Below, in pieces: positions 32,274-44,051 of a stretch of DNA of 64,000 nt; the first letter of the stretch is position 1, and each line of letters begins with the position of its first letter. Source of the DNA: Tetmemena sp. SeJ-2015 (Eukaryota > Ciliophora > Spirotrichea > Sporadotrichida > Oxytrichidae); assembly GCA_027382625.1 (NCBI GenBank), contig JAJKFJ010020979.1:124001-188000 (forward strand). The letters run 5' to 3'. A program made the translations under genes and the position numbers. The notes beneath the pieces are model-generated. The model did no database searches. It was not told the origin of the DNA and saw nothing but the letters and a program-made list of their open reading frames with translations.

Positions 32274-35200
32274 TCATTTAGTCATCAAATTAATTTGAAG
32301 TGTTGAATGATTTAAATTATTAAAATCAAAAGTATTGAGATACTAAGACTTTTAATTGGAGAGACTATTGGGTCTTAGTGGTTGAGAGGCAGATTATGGA
32401 TTTCTAGAGCTAAAAAATCCACCTGCAGTTGAGTATTATGCTGGCGAATAGGCACTCATAAAGTTTTATTTACCCTAGAGAAGATAATGAGCAGCTGCAT
32501 CTTAATCCTTAGTTTCAGAAAATGCTCCCTTTGTTGGTTTTATTTCCTTCCTGAAGTCGACTTTTCTTTTTTAAAAAGGGGCTGAAAAATGAACCACGTT
32601 AAGTTTCTTATCATCGCTAGGTTTAAAGGGCTTTTCTACTTCTTTATCACTTGGAGAAATTATCTTATCCGATTTAATTGGCTTCTAACTCTTATAGGTT
32701 TTATTTATCATGAGGGGTGAGCTAAACATCCTTATCTATTATAGGCTTCATCAAAATAATAAAATACTGCTTTCTCTCGTTAAACTCTAGAAATCATTAA
32801 TTTTTATCCCTCTAGACTTAGGAGATGCCGTTGCTACAAGATCTAATTTTAGAGTATGATCAACTTAAACATATAAAATATCTAAGTTAAAAATAGAAAT
32901 GATGAGTTCTGTTAGTCAAATAACTTTAAGAATAATCTTAAAGACGTTTAAGTAATTTAAATTATTTTTCCTCAAGGTTTATTAAAATGGATGGCTCTCT
33001 TTTTCTAATTTTTAGTTGTCATTCTATAAAAACTCCTATCTTTACTTTTGCTAAGAAATTAAAAGCCTAACTTTACTTTCCCTTTCCTGCAGAAATTCTC
33101 TGAAAGACTTCCCATCATATGCGTTAGTAGCTTATAGTTGAGTCTCGTCCTTGGTACTTTACTCTTTTACTATGTTTTTGGTGGCTAGATCTACGCTTTA
33201 TTAAGTTTCAACTATTTCAGGTACCTAATTTGAGCTATATAAAGTATGAGGTTTTTCTTGCAAGTTTATCTAATCTTCATTTTAGGAGTTAAATTTTTGC
33301 CTTGTGTTCAGTTGGATTCTAATTAATTTTAAATTTTAAACATGATTTTATTGGATTCCCCTCTATTTAGTAGTACTATTCTCGTCTTCTTCCCCTTAAT
33401 TTATTTCAGGTTTAAGTTGAGTAATTGATTCAAGAGGATTAATAATATTTTGCTCTTGTTTTTGAATGTTTGCACTCTGGATGCTGGCTCTTCTGTTTCT
33501 GCTATTATTTTGAAGTACTTCTAAGTTAGAATTTATAACTTTACTTATTCTTTGAGAATTTCTCCTTGTCCCTTCGGGATATTGCTTGCTCCCAGTTGTG
33601 GGGATCTTAAGGATTGCTTCCTACTCTAAAATACATTATTTATACAAATCTCATAGTAATTAAACTACTCTTCATACGCTCTCTCTGGCTGCTCATTATT
33701 TCCATAAAATTTAGTTTTAATTTTCAGGTCTTTTGGAAACCTTTAATTTTTTTAAATGTACAATAACTGTGTTGAGTGTTTTTTGAAGATGAAACTGGGT
33801 TTGTTGCTGCTGCTAATACAAAATGTATTAGGAAAACCCTCCACGATTCACCATATTTGGTGCTCCATAAAATTAAGAGGCCTGCTTCTAATTTTAGAAA
33901 CCCTAGGGTCTATTCCTTCTGGATCCGAAATTAGTGGCTCCACCCATACTACTATCTTTAAACTAATTCCTGAAGAAAATATTATGAAAAACTCTTAGCT
34001 GGATCTGCTTCTAACAGATCGGGGCTCAATTAAGCCTCTTTTCAACTTGGGCAAGTTGCTTCTCCTATCATCTTGACTTGCATCCTCGCCATCTAAAATT
34101 AAAAAATTTTCATTTCCTAAAAAATGCATCTTTGTGCTCCTTCTTATGAGGGAAATGAAAAGGAAGAGTCTGATTATTTCTTTTGGCCATGAAGTTTTTA
34201 GCGATCTCTAGGTGAAATCGGAAATTGCTATAAGGAGAAACTATGGCCTTAGCTAGCTTGGTCCATGGATCTCTGCAGTCTTCCAGGTAAAAGTTCAAGG
34301 GAGCTTCCTCAAATATAGGAAGCTGCTCGAACAAATCATTTGAGTTGTACTTCAAAAGTCCGAAGTTATAAAATCTAAGCTTATAAATTCAAGTTGACTT
34401 TTCCATTCTCATCAATCAGTAGCTCAAAAATTTGGAGGATTTTAAATGATGATTAGCTTAGATGGAGATCAGTGCAGAGAAGCAACCGATCGAGATCTTA
34501 AATTTGAACTAAAGCATTGGAATAAATACTAGGCTTGTGGAATCAAATCATATCTTACCTTAATGGCTCTTCCTTTACTATACCGGCCCTTCTCGTTGTA
34601 GCTTTTTTAAATCTTTATTTTTAAAATAGCATTAGAATACTGTTTACTATTTTTGCCTGAATAGGACTTTCCGCTTTCCTCCCTAAACTATTAATTGGGT
34701 TGTCTGTTATGTGAATCACTGCTGCTTTCATCGCTTGGTTCCTCAAAAATCATCTGCCGATTCCCATTTTCATCAAGGTATGATCGCAACTCTGTATTTA
34801 CATACTTGCGCTGAGAAATAGATCTTTACTCATTCCCATTAATGTAGGACCCTAATTCAGAACTAACTTTGAGAAATCAAAAATTAAAAAGTCCTATAAA
34901 CCTTAATTAAACTTTAGAGAATCTTTTGAAATAGAGAGGTCGTTTCTTAGACTTTGTCTAAATATCGATATGATAAATCTTTCGCTGAGAGCCTTGTCCT
35001 GTTTAGCTGAGTCTCTCAGTTTTGCTATTAAGCCTTCGTAAGGGAATCAAACACATTAAAATTGATAGCATCTATAATGAGTATGAATGATTGTTGTAGT
35101 TTGTAAAGACATTTCTTTTGAGCTCGTTTATTATAATTAAATGAGGTCGAAGTTTAATTCAAAACTTCCTCTAATTAAATTTGGAGTATCTCTGAGCGCC

Positions 35201-35807
35201 CACTCTCCGTGTTATCCCTACAAATTTAAAAACTACTAGCATTTTAATATTATTTAGGCAATATCTCTTAAAATCAAGAACAGTGTTGCAATTTATATAA
35301 ATTTTACTTGATTCAAAGCCAGATGCGCTTCTTTGCAATTTGCGTGCCTCTATGACTATTTCTTTTTAGCAGACATAGAAGAAGACATAGACCTCATGGA
35401 CTGAGAAACACTTTAGGAAAATTTCTCAGATCCCAGGAATATAGGCTTGTTCGCATCATGTCTCTGAAAATTAGTAGCGTGGTTGTATAAACTTAACTCA
35501 TAATAAATTGAGAATGCTTTATTCTCTGACAATTTTTAATTTAACTGCTTGGCTCCTGAAAGAGTTCTTAATGTTCCTCCATTTAGAGTTTAATGGTTAT
35601 TAAATCCCTAAGATTGCTTTAAGTTATTAAGGTCAGAATTCATAAACGCTTATTGATAACCCGAAGGCTAGTAAGACATTTAAAAGTTTCATGACCAGTT
35701 GGGATTTCTACTGTCTTGTCCACAAAATTATTTAGCCTCACATTTCTTTAACTTTGAATTGAATTATTGAATCTTGGAGCACTTTATTGCAAATTGGCAG
35801 CTGACAT
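32274..35807 (-). CDS. Large Ser/Gln-rich protein, unassigned
   Basis: The first ATG of the main frame is at 35807 ('MSAANLQQSAPRFNN'), with a polar N-terminus. Middle blocks include 'ELRSYLDENGNRQMIFEEP', a helical part 'SFKILQIFELLIDENGKVN' and 'DLFEQLPIFEEAPLNFYLED'. Gln-rich repeats follow ('NRGGFSQYILYQQQQQ'), and the C-terminal 'HYLLQGKQNFMSAYSPAQ' ends at TGA 32274-32276. A 30-nt GT-AG intron lies at 34529-34558, and an IES with pointer AGATG (gene strand) at 34090-34131 joins 'KKEHK' to 'DGEDASQDDRRSN'. The join near 35050-35250 is unresolved, so two genes (one starting near 35071) cannot be excluded. The 'L-I-D-E-N-G-x-V' and 'L-D-E-N-G-N' elements look like short structural motifs. 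Function unknown. Confidence 0.5.
34090..34131 (-). repeat. IES, AGATG pointer
   Basis: CATCT (AGATG on the gene strand) at 34090-34094 and 34127-34131. Eliminating 37 bp removes an in-frame TGA and keeps a charged polar frame open. Confidence 0.65.
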
Positions 35808-35829
35808 GGTTTGATTTATACTTAAGCAA

Positions 35830-36409
35830 TAAAAGATAAAGTAAATGTGTGAGTGATTGAATGTGAGATCTCTCTGATTCAATGAATCCTATAACCGCTA
35901 CTCTATTAAATCTCTATAAAATAAGTTCTTAATACTGTTGATCCCATTAATTCCTATCCCTATTTTAAATCTATTGCTGCTAATAATATTTGGCTTGAGC
36001 TATTCTCTGCTGTTTCTCTTGCTCTTTTTATCTTTCTCTCTATACCTACAATCTTTGCTTTTCTCTTTGCTCCAGGACCTATCTTTTGTATTAGGTATCT
36101 CTTTTCTATTACTCAACCTCGTTTTCAAGTTATTTCCTTTATTAAACTTTTTGCCCCTGCCTGTTGGAGTACTTGAGCTATTCTCGGATCCATATTGCTC
36201 ATTGAGCCCCCTCCTTGATATACCTTGGCAAAATTATTTAAATGCTTCTTTATAAAACATAGAACATTTTAAGTTTAGCTAGATTGAGAACTCCTGCTTT
36301 AAAGTATAACTTTCAGATACATATTAAATTGAGTGCTTGAAGAAATTATTGAGTTAGGGATTAGTCCATCTATCAATTTAAACTTAGTCAAGTCTACGCT
36401 GCTACTCAT
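35830..36409 (-). CDS. Basic, Ser/Lys/Arg-rich protein or N-terminus of the following gene
   Basis: Start ATG at 36409 ('MSSSVDLTKFKLIDGLIPNS'). After AT-rich interruptions comes a highly charged block ('GSENSSSTPTGRGKKFN', 'KDRSWSKEKSKDCRYREKD', 'KKSKRNSREQLKPN'). No TGA closes this frame before 35807, where another plausible start lies, so this may be the 5' end of the larger gene. The strongly hydrophobic plus-strand frame here is its antisense shadow. No family recognised. Confidence 0.4.
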
Positions 36410-36748
36410 CTTCTATCTTTTACGTTCTAACTCCACTTAGACCTGCCTATATACTATAAAGTTAATTAAGAGATATCACTCGAACATTCTAACTTACTGT
36501 TGAGTTTTTGATTGAGTCATAATAGGATGCCATTTCACAAATAAAACTTCGTAGTTTCGAAACAAGGTTAATATAATTTATTTTCACTCTTAAATTAAGA
36601 TGAGAATTTATATGAGTTGATGTAAGCATATTAGAATTAAATCTCTAAAGAAATGTAGTGATACTTATTAGTAGAATTTATGTTGCAATTCGAGAAAGAG
36701 AATACTATATTATACTTTAATGGAAGCTACAACTCTCAAGAAACCAAC

Positions 36749-37458
36749 ATGTCAGTAACACTATCACTCATTTCCTCAAAGCTGACTTCAGCATAAATTA
36801 AGAAGACAATTCAAGCATTCTTAACCCTCATTATAGACGTCACAGTCAAGCTTATTGAGCCTGAAAGCAGAGTCTTCACCCATCTCAAGGTATGCACCTA
36901 ATTTGAGGAATAACTTTTGAAAATTAGGTGATCTCAGTGAACGTCTTGAACGAGAAGAAGAAGTTTGACGGAAGCGTGAATTCCCTCGCTGAGGCTAAAG
37001 CTGGAGACAGCACCGGTGTAGTCACTCTTATCATCAGAAACGGTAAGTGTATATCTCCAGAGCTTACTCAAACCAAATCAGCATTTTCTGAAATGTTCCC
37101 AAACTTCTAAAAATGGACAAGGCTCATACTTGATATAGAGCAACTCGATATTGTGAAGGAAGGAGCTACCATTTAGATTCTGAATGCCTTAGCCAAGGTC
37201 ACAAACAGCTACCTCAAGCTTGATGTTGACAAGTGGGCCAGAGTTACCCCCTCAGACGCAGTCATTGACTCAATCAAGGAGGATAACGATATTTCAAATG
37301 TTGAGTACGAGCTAGTTGAAAACACTCAGGGCCAATCCAAGCAAGGAGGCAAGAGCGGCAAAGGAAAAGGCAAGGGTGATAAGAGAAGAGGTGACAAGCC
37401 TAAGAAGGAAACTCAAGCAACTGCTCAACCCGAAGAGGAGGTAAAGCAGGCAGAATGA
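36749..37458 (+). CDS. OB-fold nucleic-acid-binding protein (At4g28440-like)
   Basis: ATG 36749 to TGA 37456-37458. Two GT-AG introns, 36890-36927 and 37043-37138, splice in frame. The spliced product contains 'VISVNVLNEKKKFDGSVN', 'AKAGDSTGVVTLIIRNEQ', 'LDIVKEGATIQILNALAK', 'SYLKLDVDKWARVTPSD' and 'IKEDNDISNVEYELVEN'. This is the strand order and ending of the plant At4g28440-type OB-fold family ('VDKWGR', 'VKEDNNLSLVEYELVN'), related to SOSS-B/RPA-like single-strand binders. The C-terminus is a Lys/Gly-rich tail ('GGKSGKGKGKGDKRRGDK') suited to nucleic-acid contact. The N-terminus precedes the OB fold by about 45 residues. Binding RNA or ssDNA is inferred from the family. Confidence 0.85.
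36890..36927 (+). other. Spliceosomal intron (GT-AG)
   Basis: GTATGC...TTAG, 38 nt. Removing it joins the N-terminal part directly to the first OB strand in frame. Confidence 0.75.
37043..37138 (+). other. Spliceosomal intron (GT-AG)
   Basis: GTAAGT...ATAG, 96 nt. Removing it joins 'LIIRN' to 'EQLDIVKEGA', matching the gap-free family pattern. The intron is unusually protein-like when read through. Confidence 0.8.
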
Positions 37459-37526
37459 TAAAGCATTTTCTGATAGCTGATTGTAAAGATATCGATGCAA
37501 ATCAAGAAGAGCATATTATTATTCGA

Positions 37527-40500
37527 ATGATAAATTTATCAGTCAACTATCACCCGCCAATATAGAATAATCGCATTACTTTCTACCAATACGATTTGTC
37601 TATATTTTGCACAACATTTTTAGCTAAGTTTCAATCTTCTACAAGAGGAGATTCCAGTAGGAATAGAGGAGAGGGCTTGCAGTCATCAACATTGAAAAAC
37701 AGGACTATGGGATCAACACCAAGCGGAGGTACTTCAGCAAGATCCACTCGTCCAGCAGAGGATAGAGGCAACTCTTCCACTGCAAGAAGTGCAATCGGCG
37801 CAGGTAGTAAAATAGGAGCAGGATCGAGAGCCTCAAGTAGATAAGGCAGAGAGAGTTCATAAAATAATTCAACAATTAAGAGAGCAGCTTTAGGCGGTGG
37901 AAGAGGTAATCCCGATACCAGCTTCTCAGCAAGGCAGAGTGATGCAGGTCTAAACTAAAGCTAGATTCAAGATAAGGATGGTAAGTTTAATTAAGAATCA
38001 CGCAAGCATGAGAATACAAAAGATATGGCATATCTAGAGCAAAAAATATCTTAACTTGGTGCTAACAGTTGTATATAGTTTAACTCCTGCAAGTTGGAAA
38101 AGTTTAATGTATGCTGTATCCACCTGAAAATAAGCCTTAGAGAACAGATCCTACAATTAAGCCTTAAAAAGATCTTTAGCTAGCATATGTCCCAACTTAT
38201 AATGGAAAAGGAGGAAGGAACAACATTCATTTCGTAGACAGAGACAGAATCGCATTTTACGTAAGTATCTATCTTTTTAACTTAACTTCAGTCCTCTACT
38301 GTTGTAGTGATAATGAATATCAACACTCACGAGCAGACTATTCTCACTGGTCACACTGATGAAATTGTATGCTTGGGCTACTAGCCGCAAAAGAAACTGC
38401 TTGTTTCAGCACAGAAGTCATCTTCAAAGGATAAAGATCCCTATTTCATAGTTTGGGACTTAAAGAGCTCAAATATATGCTTTAAATTTATATGAAGCCA
38501 ACAAAGAGTAGTGATAGGGGCCTGCTATTAAAAGGCTATCCAATAGATTCAGATGATGAGACAGGGCAGTATTTAATTAAGTTAGATAGATTGTATTTGG
38601 TTACTATTGGAGGAATTGATAAGACATCAGTAGCTCTATGGAGTCTCTAGGACTTTGTTGAGGAGAGTAAAAGAGATAAGTAATAGCAGATTGCTAGAGG
38701 AGTGTAGCCTAAAGCAGAGATCTAGATAACTAAGTTTAATGTAAATCAAATGCGAATCGATCCTATCTCCTCTCATGGAAACCTGATCTCTGTTTACTGT
38801 GGCACAGATTCAGGAGTATAATAAAATGAGTGACCTTTAAACATGCTTTTAATTTGTAAGGCACTTTATCCTAAATGCAGACACTAGAATAGTAGAGGAG
38901 CAGCAAGTTCCTGACCAGTTAACTTATCTGAAAAATGTTAATGATATTCAATTCGTGGACGAGGAAGTTTATTTCGGAAGTGAACAGGGAACTATTACTT
39001 ACCTCATGCTGAACAGATAAACACTCGATTAATTTGAAGTAGATGGTGGATCTGCAGTTCAATCCCTAGGCATGATCGGAAGAAGTGGTGGAAATTATTA
39101 TATAAGCTACAATACATTAACATTTTAAATTAGAAATGTGCTGATAGTTCTTAGTGAAGATTCATCTAAGTTACTTATCTATGGGTACAAAATCTTGAAC
39201 GAGTAGTTTGAGTTGATTGATTAGGAGATTCTAACAAAGTTAGGTTCAGAAAATCTGAAGCTTAAGCCCAAAGCCTGCTGCGCATATGACAACATAGTCA
39301 TTGTTGGCTTCGAATAGAACACTATAATCAAGTATTTAATTTCAAATTCTGAAGATAAAATTGTTGAAGTACAACCTTGATACAAACAAGAGAGAGGTAC
39401 TAATTGCAGGACCCTCTCAACAGCCTTAGTTCTTAGCTATTCATCCAAAGCATCAAGTCTTCGCAGTCGTTGGATTTGATAAGTTCCTTCAACTTTCAAC
39501 TTTATTAAAGCTTATTCTTGTAATTCCTAAGACTCTACTCGTACGGAGCTGTGCTTGGAAGTCAAGGGGGTCAGCGAAGTGTGTTAATAAATTCTATTGA
39601 ATTGCAGATGGAGGCTAGGAGCTGCGATTTTTCACCTAACGGAAAATACTTCTGTCTTGGTTATCAGAATGGAGTGTTTGAGGTTTTCTAGCTTTACGAT
39701 AATGATGGAGAGTATTTCCAAATTGAGTGTCTCAAGCTCTTTGATCTTAATCGCAAGCACCCTGTACAATTTAAAATCTAACCCCAAAAAAATCAATGAT
39801 TTCTTTCTTAAAATATAGTTAATGCGTTAAGTTTTCTCCAGATGGAAGATACTTAACTATATCTTGCCACAAGGACTTGGTCGTGTTTAGTGCTCTAACC
39901 GAAGATTTCGACCAAGAAGGACTTCTCAAAGGAAACACTTAGCAGGTAATTCAGCTTCAATATGACACCACTTCAAACTTCGCTATGACAAATGCAGTTG
40001 ATGGAACTGTCCTAGTTTGGGAACTCAAACCTGGCGCATTTGTAATTTAAATTTAAACTTGTGAAAGTTGACCCAAGTGTTGTCAGAGACCATGAATGGG
40101 ACCGCAAGAGCTGCGTCTATGGCTGGGATGTTTAAGGAGCATGGAGTAAGCTTAGATTTAGTGTAAATAAGAGTTTTAGATCCTGATATGAAAGAGACAG
40201 ATATGAACTAGGTATCTATATCTGGAGACAAGCTCAAATAAATAACTTCCATTTTAAAAGCAGATTGTGGCTGTTGCTGAAAATCTCGGAAGAGTGAAGC
40301 TCTACAGCTATCCTGCTTATCTTCCAAGGCAGAGCCACCTTACTCGATCTAAATTATTTTACTCTTGAGAGTGGACACGTTAACCATGTAGTGGGAGCTC
40401 AATTTACTGTTGATGATCAGTTCCTAGTGACTGTTGGAGAAAATGACTGCTCAATTATGCTGTGGGCATATAAGGCATCCAATTTTAACTCAAGTAAGGA

Positions 40501-40548
40501 AGAATTCCAATTAACTATAACTTTATTTTAGAGTATCTTGGTTAATGA
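37527..40548 (+). CDS. EML/EMAP-like WD40 protein
   Basis: The N-terminus is a Ser/Gly/Arg-rich basic region, as in microtubule-binding EML proteins. It is followed by a HELP-like segment: 'LYPPENKPQRTDPTI', 'LQLAYVPTYNGKGGRNNIHF'. The spliced continuation 'IAFYSSTVVVIMNINTHEQT' then 'ILTGHTDEIVCLGYQP' mirrors EML 'VYFIASVVVLYN...TGHNDDVKCLAVHP'. WD repeats follow to 'VGAQFTVDDQFLVTVGENDC' with 'SIMLWAYKAS', about 10-13 blades in two propellers if complete. Introns at 38261-38291 (31 nt) and 40494-40531 keep frame, and the latter places the stop at TGA 40546-40548. Several IESs lie in between. EML proteins bind and stabilise microtubules, and in ciliates they are candidates for ciliary or cortical microtubules. 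Confidence 0.85.
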
Positions 40549-40751
40549 GTTAAACACCAATAGATAACGCCAATAGTTCCTTACCTAGCTATGTTTGATT
40601 AGATATAATTTAAGAGATATTTTAGTCACTTTATCTTTAATAGTAACTAAGAAAAATATTTTATCAGAGTTGTTCATGAATCACTCATTCTTAAGGTTAA
40701 ACTTAGTTTTAAATAAAACTGACGTATCTAAAAGCTAACTCAGCTGGGAAA

Positions 40752-42613
40752 TCATTCCTTAATCGGAGAATCCAAAAATTATTCCAGTACATCCTCAGCA
40801 TATCTTTTATTTGCTTTGGTAGAACTCTTTGGACTCTTTCTTTCCTCATTTTATTGATAGTCTTCATCCTACCCATACCTTAGATTCCTTTGAGCTCTAA
40901 GAGTTTTTTATTCTCCAAATTTTTAGTACTCTTTTGCTGGAAGAGGACTAATGAAATTCTCAACCTATATAATTTAGCTGCCCTCTCTTAATTATGAACC
41001 ATAATACTCTTGATTTAGGTCCTCTTATTGATCCAATTATTTCTCTTTGTTTTCGTAGGATTCTGCATTGAAATCTTAAATCTACTGATGAGATCCTCCT
41101 TATGCTTCCTCTGAGTTTTTTCTGCTTAGCTCAACATACTGCTCTTATTCCATATCCTTATATTCGTCATCAACATTGAATTTAAATAGCTACTCTATTT
41201 ATTGATATGTGTAGAATTATCCATCGTTGAGTTGAGATGAGGGGTCTTATTAAAGGTTACTATGATACAAATGGCTTTCGAAATCATTATCCACTCTACT
41301 CAATACTGATGCGCGCACACTTCCATTCAAGTTAAACTGAAAGCCTGAAATAATTAATCTTTCCAATAAATGTCTTTAGTTTACTCTGAAGTTTTGCATT
41401 ATTTAGCATCCTTTTTGCTCCATACATAGAATCAATGCATTTGAACATGAATCCTGTATTTGTGCTTAAAATACTTTACCTCCCACTGATGATGCTCCCT
41501 ATCACAGATTAATCTGAAGCTATGGTCTTGCACCCAGTTACTTTCTATATAGCTGTCGTCTTGGCAGTATTCAAGTTGGGATCAATAAATTCATGAAAAA
41601 TAAATTTGAAAAGGATTTTTTGATGTCGAGAGATTATAAGTAGACTAAGAAGCTAGTTTATATTCTGAGAATGTTCGACCTATAATAGGAAGGCTGCTGA
41701 GTATAGTGTTAAGATTCATTTTTGGGGGTTTCAAGAAAGAGCCATTGAGCTTTTAGCTTGAAAAGCCACCCCATCCAAATTTATATGGCTAAGATTGAGT
41801 TTCATTCTCCTTATTCAAAGTAGCTTCGGTCTATTATTCAGAAGTTCTCTAAGCCTATTCAGTGCTAGAAAGAAGACCTGGGTCAACATTCCTTGAATTT
41901 ATCTTTTGCTGTTAGTTATAGCTATTCCCAAAATAAGCAGGATCTGTTTCCTCAAAACCCTTGTTTTTATCTCCTTGCAGAGTCTTCTCAGTGCTTTCTT
42001 AATTAGCTGCATATAATTTCCCATTATTTTTTGCCTTTGTCTGATTCATAGAGCTTTGACTAGAGATCATCATAGATTTAAGCTTTCTCCTATTAACAGC
42101 ATAAATAAGTTAGGGATTAATTATTCTCAGTTCTTCAAAAGCGTCTTAAATTATTTGCAGTCAGAGGAACTATTTGAGGCTCACTGATCTTCTCACTTTG
42201 CATCACTTTCAAATTCTTTCTCGCATGTTGCCTAGGGTTCTCATGAATCACTGAGAGCTCATTCCCACCACCAATTCCAAACATTCCTGCCCCAAATTTG
42301 TGGTTGAATGAGTTGTGTCCAGTGTTTAAAGCAGTCTTCTATTTTGAGTATGGACTGTTGTAGTTCATCGATTTCTGAACTTATACAATTTTTTGTTGTG
42401 GTATCAGCGAGGATATTTTCTGCTCACTTGCATCTATAAAGTAAATTATTAGTAATTATCATTACTCTAGTAGAGGGATTAGTTCCTCCTCATATCCCCA
42501 AGTAAATTGTTACTATTTAAGCTTGACTAAGCTCTCTCATCTGATAGTTCATCTTTCATTTTAATTGAAGGAATCTGGAGACTCTATCTTGCCTCAGCAT
42601 TGAAATTTTTCAT
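40752..42613 (-). CDS. Glu/Gln/Ser-rich hypothetical protein
   Basis: ATG 42613 ('MKNFNAEARQSLQIPS') to TGA 40752-40754, convergent with the EML gene. Blocks: Ser/Asn-rich N-terminus; 'FNHKFGAGMFGIGGGNELSV'; a Gln/Ser middle ('KLYAANQESTEKTLQGDKN'); 'AIQKVTGCKTIASDQSVIG'; then a C-terminus very rich in Gln and Glu in which most Gln codons are TAA/TAG. An intron near 41490-41520 (GTAAAGT...ACAG) and IESs near 42450, 42130 and 41350 break the frame. No domain recognised. Possibly a disordered scaffold. Confidence 0.55.
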
Positions 42614-42652
42614 TTTTCATAATAAATTTATTACATATATTAAATTGCGAAG

Positions 42653-43930
42653 TCAATAATTATTTTTTAAATTGTTGCTCATGCGCAGATTTTGGATACT
42701 ATAAGAGTGCGACATAGATGATCTCATTCTCATCATCTGCTACCTTAAACCAATTAATTCATCCTCAATCTTTTCAATCTTGTTAATGACGACATTCTTT
42801 TTCATATTCAGCTTCAAGAATTCTCTGTAACTCTATAATGAATTATCACGAAATAAATCGTCTTACCTTCCCAATATCCCAATTAAAAGATAAGTTGTAT
42901 CTTTGCTTTGATTTTGGACTTATTAGCTCCAAATTGAGAACTGAATTGGTGGCGAAGAAATTTTTGTAATCTTTCAACAAGTTTGGAATTAAAAACTCGT
43001 CTAATAGAATCTCCGTTTTCTGTTCTTACTTTTAAATTGAAAAGAAAAAAACTTATCAGGATCTATAATCCATTGATTCTTAAAATCGGTTACTTTGAGA
43101 GCCTTAGTTTGAAGATTTTCTGCTAGTTGCCTTTTTCTTAACTGCAAATATCTAGACCAAGAATTTCTGATCACAATCTTAAATGGTAAACTTAGAAGGA
43201 TCATTTCTCCAGCAAGGTCTCTCTTAAATTGTGCATTTAGATTTACTGATTTGCTCTTTCGTCTCATTGATTTCGCAGGACATAGAGAGAACTTTGAAAA
43301 AATGAGATTCTATATCTTTGCCTTTTAAGATGTCAGTTCTCTCAATAGTGAATTTTACTTCTTCTGTTTTACTATAAAGTTGATCTTAAATGTATCTTAC
43401 ATGAGATTCTTTCCAATTTCTGATTGATCCTACTCTTTTTATGGGCTAGAAATTTTTGTTTTCTCGTCCTCAGGCCTCACTGACGAAGTAGTAGATTGTT
43501 ATGAGTCTGTAATTTAACTTGACTTTTCCTTATTTTCTTCTTTGATTTGAGATGTGTCAGATTGCTCATTGGCTTTTTATAAAATTGGTTGAGAAGAAGA
43601 GGATTTAATAGTCTGATTTAAACTTTGAGGATTAAGTTTTTCAATTTATTCAGATATCTTTTGAAGCTCTGTGTTAAGTTTTTCAAGTTCATCCTCCTTT
43701 TGAGCAATTTGATTCTAACTACATTTTCACTCAAAAATGATATTTATCATATAACTTCAAGAATACTCATCCTTCATTAAAAAGGGAAACCTTAAATTCG
43801 TAATCCTTTGCTTGCAAGATTTAATATGAGAAAGAGAATTTGGTTTTACTTACACTAAAGAGTTAGAATTTTCTTGGGCAGATACCACTCGCTTGGATGG
43901 AGTGAACTAAAGATTAACCATTGACAACAT
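42653..43930 (-). CDS. Coiled-coil protein with globular C-terminus, unassigned
   Basis: Start ATG at 43930 ('MLSMVNLQFTPSKRVVSAQE'). After an interruption comes a heptad-like part ('DELEKLNTELQKISEQIEKL') and a Ser/Gln/Glu linker. A long basic part follows ('SRYLQLRKRQLAENLQTKAL'), then 'EILLDEFLIPNLLKDYKNFF' and 'NLELISPKSKQRYNLSFNWD'. A GT-AG intron (GTAAGACG...TTATAG) joins 'NWDIGK' to 'SYREFLKLNMKKNVVINKIE'. The protein ends with a short coiled coil and TGA 42653-42655. The C-terminal half has an alpha/beta pattern but no family was recognised. Confidence 0.55.
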
Positions 43931-44051
43931 TTCTATCAGTCTCTCAATAATTTAAATAAATTATCAATAACTTCTCTATTTCATCCTTCTCATTCGTAGA
44001 GTACTTATTTTATGATATATTGAATTGTTTAATTATCTTAGCAACTTTGAA

